64,000 nt of DNA from Paracentrotus lividus (Eukaryota; Echinodermata; Echinoidea; Camarodonta; Echinidae), in NCBI GenBank assembly GCA_940671915.1, contig CALNVZ010002100.1, forward strand, positions 70,756,478-70,820,477. Direction: 5' to 3'. The position numbers and the translations under genes are program-made. A model generated the notes under the pieces. That model was not told where the DNA came from. It saw only the letters and a program-made list of their open reading frames with translations, and made no database searches. The stretch's first letter is position 1; each line of letters opens with the position of its first letter. Below, piece by piece: positions 22,101-34,100 of the stretch.

Positions 22101-25100
22101 TTTTTACATCTCATAAGAGAATGTTTCAAATGTCGCATTAATAATGCAAACTACCGTTTGTTTAAAAAATCGCACCGCAGCAAGTCGATTAAGGCGGGCT
22201 CACACTATGCGACTTGCTGCGGTGCGATATTTTAAACCAACGGTAGTTTGCATTATTAATGCGACATTTGAAACATGCAAAGTTCTCTTATGAGATGTAA
22301 AAATTGTAAAGGAACAATTTTCTCAAAATTGTATTCCAATGCGGGTCTTTAATTAGGAGTAAAGGTCAAATTACATTAAAACCGCAAGATCGCAGTGACG
22401 TCACTGCGATTTGGAAACAATTAGATATTATACAGAGAAAGGGGTTCAGCAATCGGCTTAAAATTTAATTTTGATATTCATAGGAATACCCACAACTTTG
22501 TACATTATGAATTTCCTTGTTTGAATGTTTGTATCAGATAATATTAAAGTTATTAAAGTTTTCCTGAAAAATCGCACCGCAGCAAGTCGCATATAGTGTG
22601 AGCCCGCCTTAAGTGTGAGCCCGCCTTAATGCGGCGGTCACAACTCGACGTAGGCTACGGGGCACGTGCCATCAACGTAGCTTGCGTTGCATGTACAATG
22701 CACGCACAGGTCCTGGGTCAACTTCTGAGATTCCTGCGTTTCTGTAGTAAAGGTATTGTAAAAACTTCCTGCACGTCGTACATGCATTGTACCTGCAAGG
22801 TACCTCCGCTGCACGAATTTTCTACGAAATCCATCGTAGGGAGTTGTACGTCTAGGGTACGGCGAGTTGTGACCGCCGCATAAATCGAGTTAATTCATGA
22901 CATGTATTATGATCTTAGATCAGTAATTTTTTTAATTATCATAGTTTAATTTGATCCAGATGATCCAGAAATTGTTGGAATACACCAACCAGAACAAAAA
23001 AACTCAGCCCTTCCTCACTGATGAGTACGCGTTCATTTTACTTCAACTGTCAGCGCAACAGAAATAACGCATATACATACAGTGTCCCCAAAAATTATTT
23101 GTACACTTTGAAAAAATGAAATTAAACAAATCGATGTTGGTTTGAAATTTCAGTTACTATTTATATCAGATGGTAGGTAATGTCTCTATCACCTGAACCC
23201 TTAATCTCAAATGTTCCGTCAATCTTAGAGGTTCTAGGCCGCCATTTGCAATTTTCATGGCCCAAAAATTATTTGTACACTTCAGAAGATGGGCTTTTTA
23301 AGGAGTGTTTAAAATTTTGGGGGGACTTCTTTGACTTCCAGGGCAGTCATCAACCTCCTTGGCATACTGTTGACCAATTTAGCACTCATTTCACCGCCAA
23401 TTCCATTCCAAGTTCGCTGAAGCGTGTCCTGGAGCTGCTGGAGGTTTGATGGCGAGTCTAGAGGGCGCTGTCGCTTCAGATCACCTCTCATGTGCTAGAT
23501 GGGGATTAAATCTGGGATCTGAGGTGCCTTTTCTAGCTTCTTAACAAGTTTCTGCTAAAAAAAATGCTTTAATATGCTTCGCTACATGCTTGAGGTCCCT
23601 GTCATGTTGGAACACAACTTGAAGACCATTCAGCCTTTACGCAAATGGGAGCTTCTAAGAGGCAAAAATAGTCTCATGGACATCAGTTTTCATGATGATA
23701 TTGATAAACAGACAGTAAGCAATTAAATATTGCAATTTGCGACCAAAGAAAATTGCATCCAAGGCCACAGAGACTGAGGAACCCTTACAAAAATGTCCTG
23801 TGGTATTCCTATGGTATTTCTGAATGTCCTGTGGTATTCATATGGTATTTCTGAATGTCCTGTGGTATTCCTATGGTATTTCTATGGTACAATAAAATAC
23901 CATAGAAGTACCATAGGGAAATACCACACAGGAAAAGGGTACCATAAGAATACCATACAGCAGTGCTGTGGTATTTGGCACAAATACCATATGTATGGTA
24001 TTTCTGTATGGTTTTTTGACACAAATACCATATGTATGGTATTTCTGTATGTTTTTTTTTGTACAAATACCATATGTATGGTATTGCGTATGTTTTTTTT
24101 TGCACAAATACCATATGTATGGTATTGCTGTATGGTTTTTTGGCACAAATACCATATGTATGGTATTGCTGTATGGTTTTCTGGCACAAATACCATATGT
24201 ATGGTATTTCTGTATGGTTTGTTGGCACAAATACCATATGTATGGTATTTCTGTATGGTTTTTTTTTTGCACAAATACCATATGGTATTGCTGTATGTTT
24301 TTTTTGCACAAATACCATATGTATGGTATTGATGTATGTTTTTTTGCAGAAATACCTTATGTATGGTATTGCTGTATGATTTTCTGGCACAAATACCATA
24401 TGTATGATATTTCTGTATGTTTTTTTGGCACAAATACCATATGTATGGTATTTCTGTATGGCTTTTTGGCACTAATACCATATGTATGGTATTGCTGTAT
24501 GTTTTTTTGGCACAAATACCATATGTATGGTATTGCTGTATGGTTTTTTGGCACAAATACCATATGTATCGTATTGCTGTATGGTTTTTTGGCACAAATA
24601 CCATATGTATGGTATTGCTGTATGGTTTTTGGTACAAATACCATATGTATGGTATTGCTGTATTTTTTTTTTACACACATACCATATGTATGGTATTGCT
24701 GTATGTTTTTTGGCACAAATACCACATGTATTGGAGCCTCTGTTACAATCGCCCCATGTTACAATTATTGTCCCGGTCTCCCCTACCATCAGGGGCTGCG
24801 ATTTCATGTGATGACTGTCAGGGTAGGGGGGAGAACGGAGACCCCTGAATGGGAATCATTATAGACTCGAACGGAATAAGGCTTCCTAAATATTTGTATA
24901 CCCAAAATTCGAAATAGAATGATCTATTTCACATAATTTATTATGCAGAAACTAATGACAATTTTAAGAATATAAGGTTGGAACAAATAAAACATATTCC
25001 ACAAAATACGACCTGAAGACATAGTTAAATCGTTAAATCATTGTATTGTTATTTGTTTGTGAGCGCGAAGCGCGAGCTAAAAATTTAGCTCTTTAATAAC

Positions 25101-28100
25101 ATTAATCATTGTATTCACTAGCTGATAATCACTACTAGAAAATACAATGCCGAAGAGCGAGTGAAAATCTCATTAATCAACGTTTTACAATACAAGTGTG
25201 TCCCACAATAAATGCTAATGGCACTTTAGATGGGTAATATTTAAAATTACAAATATGGTCACTTTTTATAAACGATACGGACCTGAAAACAAAAGAATTT
25301 AAAAGAACTGAAAAGTTTATTTCCATCACATTTGGACAAGTGGGCAAATACAAAATTTATCCAAATTATTTAGAAAATAAAGACAAAAAGTAAAGCTTTG
25401 AAAATCAAAGGGACACGTCCCCTGATTGACGCCAAATTTGGAGAGGAATTAATTATACACTAGATCGGAATAAATAAACACCCCAACAGAGACAATATAA
25501 TATAGGCTAATATCCCAAAATTCAAATAGAATGACCTACCTCACACATTATGCCAAGTTACAAAAATAAGCGTTGTAACAAATAAAAGAATAAATGATAT
25601 AGGACCTGAAGAAAGATTATTGGTTATTATTGTCTGGTGTTTTTGTTTGTAGCGAAGCGGGAGCGAAAATTTGCTTTTTATTGACCTGAACTTGGTTCAT
25701 TTTACGCATATTGTTCCTCTTCGTCTATTATATGTCATATTATTTTTGTTAAGCTTTAAAAATCGAGGGTGGACGATCCCCCAAGAAAACAAAAATCGAT
25801 GGGTGGTGGGGACTCGATCACCCCCCCCCCCCCGTCCACCCGGGACGCCGCCAATACCTACCGTTGTGTAGTATTGTCACAGGATATTTTTTTTTCTAAG
25901 GGATAGTTTCTTACAGGAATTGACATAGTGGTGTCTGACCAAGTCGACTTGATTAGACGAAATGGGAATTAATTAAGACCATAATGGTAATTTGACGAAC
26001 TGATTGAAGACAAACTTCCAACAGGGATGAAACCAACGGGCATTAGTCAAAGTGGATTTATGGCAGTTTTACTGCTGAAGTTTGGTAGTCGTATGGTTAT
26101 TCCTGTGGTACTTCGTGTGGGTACTATGGTAATTAGCTCATTTGCATACAATGTTTTTGTATTGCACATCAGTATTTTGTGGAGCTTACCTCATTAACTA
26201 GTAATTGCCTGCATATTAATGTTTTTTCTTTTAGGGAAATATATTTCCTAAACACAAAGTAACATCAAGAGCATAGTTTTGACATTTGCATTATTATCAA
26301 GAGATATAGAAAATAACTAACTGTGACCCAAATAATATTTGCCTAAAATAGTGGTATATATACCAGCAGTATGGTATCCTTGGGTGTCTAGCGGCAGTCC
26401 TGTGGTAACGGCGTGTGGTCATCCTAAATTAACGGCGTGTGGTGTTCCGGTCGTAACGGTATGTCATAATCCTGGTAACTGTGTGCGGTATTGATGTGTG
26501 CACTAGTTTGGGCTAATGCTATTAGGTATTTTTGCTGTATGGTACTCCTGTATGGTATTTTTTGTGGTACTTGTGCTAAAATACCATAGGAAATCCTGTG
26601 GTATTTGTGCCGAAATACCATAGGAAACCCTATGTATTTTGGCTGTATGGTATTTTGGTGTATTGTGCAAAAAACCATAGGAAATCCTATGGTATTTTGC
26701 TGTATGGTACTTCTGTATGCATTTGTGTGGTATTGTGCCAAAAAACCATAGGAAATCCTATGGTATTTGGCTGTATGGTATTTTGTGTGGTATTTGTGCC
26801 AAAAAACCATAGGAAATCCTATGGTATTTTGGCTGTATGGTACTTCTGTATGGTATTTTGTGTGGTATTTGTGCCAACAAAACCATAGGAAATCCTATGG
26901 TATTTGGCTGTATTGGTATTTGTGCCAAAAAACCATAGGAAAATCCTTATGGTATTTTGGCTGTATGGTACTTCTGTATGGTATTTTGTGTGGTATTTGC
27001 GCCAAAAAACCATAGGAAATCCTATGGTATTTTGGCTGTATGGTATTTTGTGTGGTATTTGTGCCAAAAAACCATAGGAAATCATATGGTATTTTGGCTG
27101 TATGGTACTTCTTTATGGTATTATGTGTGGTATTTGTGCCAAAAACCATAGGAAAATCCTGTGGTATTTTGTATGGTACCGTTGCGTGGTACCACACGAC
27201 ATTTTTGTAAGGGAATGACTGGGTGCCCTCAAAAGTGTCTGCAACAGGCTAAATGGCTACATGATTATAAGTGGAATAATTGGCAAGAAAGAAGCCAAAT
27301 GTAAGGGACAGTAACAAAGAAGCGTCATGCTTTTGCAAAACAACATGTGATCAAGCCTGCAGAGTTCTAGCACTCTGTCCTAAGACCTAATAAGTGCAAA
27401 AGTGATTGGATGGATGCGCGGGACTATATGTGACTTGTAGGAAGCTTACAGTCAGTTATGCTTGGAGCCAACAGTGAGAGGATTGTTTCATGATTTGGAG
27501 TTGTATGGCCAGCCAGTAGAGAAGGAGAGATAAATTTATAACATGGGATCATGAATGCTGAAGCCATGAAGATATCCTTGCCCTGAGAATGGCTCAGATG
27601 CTCCCATCTGCTTCAAGTCTGAATGGTCGTCAATTTACGGTCCAATATAACAATGACCCAAGAACACAGCAAACCATATTAAAGCATATTGCAACAGAAA
27701 CATGTTAAACTGCAAGACAGGGCACCTCACAGCCCAGATTTAATCCCCATTTAGCACATGAGAGGTGATCTGAAGCGACAGCGCCCCTCTAGACTGACCA
27801 TCCAACATCCAGCAGCTCCAGGACACGCTCCAGCGAACTTGGATAGTATAGGCCGTGAAATGAGGGCTAAATCCGGTCGCGAAAGCTATGCCCAAGAAGG
27901 TTGATGACTGTCCTGGAAGCCAAAGAAGACCCCCAAAATTTTAAACACTCCTTTAAAAACCCATGTTCTGAATTGTACAAAAAATTTTTGGGCCATGAAA
28001 ATTACAAATGGCGGCCTAGAACTTCCGAGACTGGCGGAACATTTGAGATTTAGTGTTTAGGTGATAGTAACATTACCTACCATTTGATATAAATAGTAAG

Positions 28101-31100
28101 CAAAATTTCAAACCAACGTCGATTTATTCAATTCCACTTTTTCAAAGTGTACAAATAATTTTTGGGGACACTGTACAACGCAAACGTACTGGCATATGCT
28201 ACGAGATTGAAATAAAAGAAAGTGTTAATATGTTCATTTCTCACCCTACGGCCAGCCTTGTTGTTGTGTAGATTCATCATTGCCCGAGGATCTCTTTCTT
28301 TATTCTCTCTTGCATCAATGAACTTCCTTGCGAAGTCCATAGCGAACTTGACGTTGTCACTGCAACCGCCCCAATCGAAGACTCCACCAACCTCATCATT
28401 CCCCTTACCGCGTTTCGTGGGATCACACGCACAGTCGAGGAGCTCACCACGGCTGCATGATCGGGTGATTGCATGCACCGCTCCAGCAGATGAGATCGAG
28501 TAGGCGAACGCAGCTTCTCTACTTGCTTCTGAAACATAGAAAACATGGAGAATTATGAAATATAAATTACAATGACTGTACTTCTAACTCCTTATCTATT
28601 ATTTTAAGAACATTCGTCCAAACAGCCTTTGATATATTCGTTATTTGTTTTGCCATTTTTCTCCAAACAAAAATACTGTTATTTAAGTTTTTAAGTTTTA
28701 TTTTCCACACTCTAAAAACTGAAGTGCTCTTTTTAGCACTTCAGAGGCTGAAATCAGCATTTTTTTAAGAGCTTGTATAGTGACTGAACTTTCAGCAAAA
28801 ATGGGCAAAAATGGTGTGACGTCATTTGGATTCAAACCTGGGTCCCCTGGAAGAGAACCGCTTACGACCATGTTAGACCAATTCACATCACACGATTGCT
28901 AGCAGATCATAATTGCTTCATGATGAACTTTCTTCAAAGTTGCCATAATTATCTACTATGCCTTTCATATTTCAAGCAAGTTAGGGAGATATCCGTTGGT
29001 CTATTGTAACGTCAGCGGTACTCTTCCATGTCTAGGTTGAAACCGGTTCGAATCCCATACCGACATTGAATATATTTTCTTGTTGATAAATTAGCACTTG
29101 GGTTGGGTAATTGCATTCAAGTGCGCAGTCACTTACGAGCACCCATGGAATTAGCACTTCAGTTTATAGGAGATTATCATTATAAAATTAATACAGAACC
29201 TATTTAGATGAATAATATTAACACATAAATATAACAAAGATACAATCAATGTGCCTCACAATGTTGTGAACTGTGGAAACTAGGTAATATTGTAAATTAT
29301 TATTTTTTTAACGCCTTGCCCATCATTGCCCATGGAGTGCATTATGCTTGGTGAAGCGCCCCCATCATTGCAATTATGTGGCGAAACAAATTGATATGCC
29401 ATTGTCACAAGTTGGGGGTATTGTAAAAGGTGGAGGCGTTACATTTTGGAGGGAAATTATCACATTTTTCACATAGCTGAAAAGATGTACAGTCATAAGC
29501 TGTGCAATAATCATATTGTAGATAATTTATTCAGGCGTACATAGCTTGTTGTGAAGTTTCAGCTTCGCTATGATCATAGTTTTAATAGCAAGATTACTTT
29601 TAGTGGAGTTAGGGATAAAGGCCGTGGGTACGGCTAAATCCCNNNNNNNNNNNNNNNNNNNNNNNNNGATGCCACAACAGTATTTTGTGGAGTCTTACCT
29701 CCTATTAACTAGTAATGCCTGCATTATTATGTTTTTTCTTTTAGGGAATATATTTCCTAAACACAAAAGTAACATCAAGAGCGAAGTTTTGCATTTGATT
29801 ATTAGTCAGAGATATAGGATAATAAGCGTAGACGTGGACCCAAATATATTTGCTGTTAAATTAGGGGTTATATATGTATGATCCTTGGGTGTCTAGCGGG
29901 CAGTCCTGTGGTAACGGCGTGTGGTACCCTAAATAACGGCGTGTGGTGTTCCGGTTCGTAACGTATGGTCATAATCTGGTAACTGTGTGCGGTATTGATG
30001 TGTGTGCACTGTTTGGGCTAATGCTATTAGTATTTTTGTATGGTGACTCTCTGTATGGTATTTTTTGTGTACTTTGCTAAAATTACCATAGGAAATCCTG
30101 TGGTATTTGTGCCGAAATACCATAGGAAACCCATGTATTTTGGCTCGTTATGGGTATTTTGTGTGTATTGTGCCAAAAACCATAGGAAATTCCTTGGTAT
30201 TTTGCTGTATGGATACTTCTGTATGGCTATTGTGTTATTTGTGCCAAAAAACATAGGAAATCCTATGGATTTTGGCTGTATGGTATTTTGTGTGGTATTT
30301 TGTGCCAAAAAACCATAGGATCCTATGGTAGTTTGGCGTTTATGTTACTTCTGTATGGGTATGGATTTTGTGTGGTATTTGTCCAAAAAAACCATAGCGA
30401 AATCCTATCGATTTTGGCTGTATGGTATTTGTTGCCAAAAAACCATAGGAAAATACCTATGGTATTTTGGCTGTATGGTACTCTGTATGGTATTTGTGTG
30501 GTATTTGCTGCCAAAAAAACCATAGGAATCATGGATTTTGGCTTGTATGGTATTTTGTGTGGTATTTGTGCCAAAAACCAGTAGGAAATCATATGGTATT
30601 TTGGCTGTATTGTACTTCTTGTATGTATTATGTGTGGTATTTGTGCCAAAAAACCATAGGAAAATCCTGTGATATTTTGTAGGTACGTTGCGTGGTACCA
30701 CACGACATTTTGTAGGGATGACTGGGTTGCCTCAAAAAGTGGTCTTGCAAACAGGCTATAGCTTACCTGATTATTAAGTGGAATAATTGGCAAGAAGAAG
30801 CCAAATGTAAGGGACCAGTAACAAAGAAGCGTCATGCTTTTGCAAAACAAACATGGTGATCAAGCCTGCAGATTTAGCACTCTGTCCTAAGACCTCAATA
30901 AGTGCAAAGTGATTGGATGTGATGCGCGGGACTATATGTGACTTGTAGGAGCTACAGTCAGTTATGTTGGAGCCAACAGTGAGAGGGATGTTTCCATGAT
31001 TTGGTTTGTATTGGCAGCCAGTAGAGAAGGAAATAAAATTTATAACATGGGGATTCATGAATGGCTGAAGCCATGAAGATATCCTTGCCCCTGAGAATGG

Positions 31101-34100
31101 TCAGAGCTCCATCTGCTTCAAGTCTGAATGGGTCGTCAATTTACGGTCAATATAACAATGACCCAAGAAACACAGCAAACCATATTAAAGCAATATTGCA
31201 ACAGAAACATGTTAAACTGCAAGACAGGGCACCTCACAGTCCAGATTTAATCCCCATTTAGCACATGAGAGGTGATCTGAAGCGACAGCGCCCTCTAGAC
31301 TGACCATCCAACATCCAGCAGCTCCAGGACACGCTCCAGCGAACTTGGAATTAGTATAGGCCGTGAAATGAGGGCTAAATCGGTCGAAAAGTATGCCAAG
31401 AAGGTTGATGGACTGTCCTGGAACCAAAGAAGACCCCCAAAATTTTAAACACTCCTTTAAAACCCATGTTTGAATTGTACAAAAATTTTGGGCCATGAAA
31501 ATTACAAAATGGCGGCCTAGAACTTCCGAGACTGGCGGAACATTTGAGATTAGTGTTTAGTTGATAGTAACATACCTACCATTTGATATAATAGTAAGCA
31601 AATTTCAAACCACGGCGATTTATTCAATTCCACTTTTTCAAAGTGTACAAATAATTTTTTGGGGACACTGTACAACGCAAACGTACTGGCATATGCTACG
31701 AAGATTGAAATAAAAGAAAGTGTTAATATGTTTCATTTCTCACCCTACGGCCAGCCTTGTGTTGTGTAGATTCATCATTGCCCGAGGATCTCTTTCTTTA
31801 TTCTCTCTTGCATCAATGAACTTCCTTGCGAATCCATAGCGAACTTGACGTTGTCACTGGCAACCGGCCCAATCGAAGACTCCACCAACCTCTTCATTCC
31901 CCTTACCGCGTTTCGTGGACACACGCACAGTCGAGGAGCTCACCACGGCTTGCATGATCGGGTGATTGCATGCACCGCTCCAGCAGATGAGATCGAGTAG
32001 GCGAACGCAGCTTCTCTACTTGCTTCTGAAAATAGAAAACATGGAGAATTATGAAAATATAATTACAATGACTGTACTCTAACTCCTTATCTATTTATTT
32101 TAAGAACATTCGTCAAACAGCCTTTGATATATCGTTATTTGTTTTTGCCATTTTTCTCCAAACAAAAAAACTGTTATTTAAGTTTTTAAGTTTTATTTTC
32201 CACACTCTAAAAACTGAAGTGCTCTTTTTAGCACTTCAGAGGCTGAAATCAGCATTTTTTTAAGAGCTTGTATAGTGACTGAAACTTTCAGCAAAAATGG
32301 GCAAAAATGGTGTGACGTCATTTGGATTTCAAACCTGGTCCCCTGGAAGAGAACCGCTTACACCATGTTAGACCAATTCACATCACACGATGCTAGCAAT
32401 CATTAATTGCTCATGATTGAACTTTCTTCAAAGTTGCCATAATTATCTACTATGCTTTCATATTTCAAGCAAGTTAGGGAGATATCCGTTGGTCTATTGT
32501 AACGTCAGCGGTACTCTTCCATGTCTAGGTTGAAAACCGGTTCGAATCCCATACCGACATTGAATATATTTTCTTGTGATAAATTAGGCACTTGGGTTGG
32601 GTAATTGCATTACAAGTGCAGTCACTTACGAGCACCCATGGATTAGCACTTCAGTTTATAGAGATATATCATTTATAAATTAATACAGAACCTATTTAGA
32701 TGAAATAATATAACACATAAATATAACAAAGATACATTCAATGTGCTCCACAATGTTGTGAACTGTGAAACTAGGTAATATTGTAAATTATTATTTTTTT
32801 AACGCCTTGCCCATCATTGCCCATGGAGTGCATTATTGCTTGGTGAAGCGCCCCCATCATTGCAATTATGTGGCGAAACAAATTGATAGCCATGTTGTCA
32901 CAAGTTGGGGGTATTGTAAAAGGTGGAGGCGTTACATTTTGGAGGGAAATTATCACATTTTTTTCACATAGCATGAAAAGATGTACAGTCATAAGCTGTG
33001 CAATAATCATATTGTAGATAATTTATTTTCAGGTACATGTCTGTGAAGTTTCAGCTTCGCTATGATCATAGTTTTAATACAAAGATACTTTTATGGAGTA
33101 GGTAAAGGGTGGAGGATCCTACGGTGGGAGTATCTACGGTGGAGGGCACGTGTAAAGCATAGGGAATTCCCATTTTGTTACTTCTTATTGTTTGCATGCG
33201 TTATATCTTGCCAGCAAATTAGTCTATGGGTGAGGATATATCATTCTCTGGGAATTTATGTGGTTCTAGCATAAATGTGAAGAGATTTTTCAAAATAATC
33301 TAATCAATTAATTAATCATTAAAACAACTTAATGCACACTCCTCTAAGGACAATGCATTGCAGCATCAAAAATTGTAACATTGCATTTTATAACAATAAT
33401 TGTCATCTTTTCGCCATTTCTTTGCCATGCATGTAAAAAACACAATTAAAGTGGAACATCATTACTGCCAATAACTTTGTTGAGTTGTAATTCAAAGTGT
33501 AAAAGACCAGGGATTTCTGCCCTTTTTGCACTATTTTTTTCTTCTTTTTTTACAACCCCGTACCACGGTTAGAAATAAATATTTTGTATTACAAGTTTAT
33601 ATTTTTTAGAAGCATGCGTCTTATGACACCAATCCACGATATTCATTTTATTTGTGTGAAAAGATTAAGAAACATTATTCCCGGTAAAATTGTGAAGTTT
33701 TTCAACCAATTTTTTCCTGTAACCACTTCTGTATATCTTTTATGACACACCTATTACAGGCACAAAAATATTTAATCACCTCCTTTTCAATCTCTGCTTC
33801 AATATATATATACTTTTATACAGTGTCTGAACTTACTACTAAGAAACTAGAAGAGCTTGATTGGTGACCAATGTACATTTCCTACAATTTTATTGGACAT
33901 TGTAACGCATTTTTCCACCCAACTCATGACATACCCAGGGAGCAAACCCCATATGTTTGGAAAGTGGTGACAGTCGAGATATAAAAGTAGTCCTATCTAG
34001 GAGCGTGTATGACCCTAACCAACATCGCTAGGGCGGACTACTCTTCAGATCAGCTGCAGGAGGGTCCCTACAGGTGGGGGCATCCAAAATAGCCGCCCCT

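Larger units (their letters stand above)
23782..27213. mobile_element. foldback-type element with minisatellite arms
   Basis: Ends CCCTTACAAAAATGTC (23782) and GACATTTTTGTAAGGG (to 27213) are perfect inverted repeats, extended inward by TGTGGTA. Each end continues into a minisatellite of hairpin-forming ATACCAT / ATGGTAT units. The core (24741-26380) is unrelated. This layout resembles foldback elements such as FB of flies and TU of sea urchins. No protein-coding gene was found inside. Confidence 0.8.
23080..28173. mobile_element. Tc1-like element with inverted arms, split by a later insertion
   Basis: Termini CAGTGTCCCCAAAAATTATT (23080) and its inverted copy ending at 28173 are flanked by TA. 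The left arm encodes on the minus strand (23309-23491) [20 protein letters not shown] and [19 protein letters not shown], a Tc1 transposase C-terminus. The right arm encodes the same region on the plus strand, with stops and frameshifts. The middle is occupied by the minisatellite-armed element 23782-27213. The right end lies about 70 bp from Wnt2 exon 3. Confidence 0.85.
26158..29642. repeat. Wnt2: segment repeated at 29668-33110 (cleaner copy)
   Basis: From CAGTATTTTGTGGAG at the left to the N gap, this stretch is repeated in the same order and orientation after the gap. It includes the right arm of the minisatellite element, the Tc1 right end, Wnt2 exon 3 and the MITE at 28714. Its exon 3 frame is intact, so this is the better copy. 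Confidence 0.9.

Noticed and set aside
23882-24864. Long open frames on both strands (up to 298 codons)
   Set aside because: They run across a 41-bp minisatellite with almost no stop codons; the peptides are the repeat read in rotating frames.
26424-27197. Overlapping open frames in both directions
   Set aside because: Translation of the CCATAGGAAATCCTATGG minisatellite; the noisy second copy at 29.9-30.7 kb shows the same effect.
28222-28546. Plus-strand and alternate minus-strand frames over Wnt2 exon 3
   Set aside because: Antisense or out-of-frame shadows of the coding exon.
28825-29075. tRNA genes
   Set aside because: B-box-like sequences are present but no acceptor stem or cloverleaf can be drawn; treated as SINE-like parts of a repeat.
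26158-33110. True tandem duplication of Wnt2 exon 3
   Set aside because: Differences are mainly single-base indels, including in coding sequence, and the two copies meet at an N gap; an assembly artefact is more likely.
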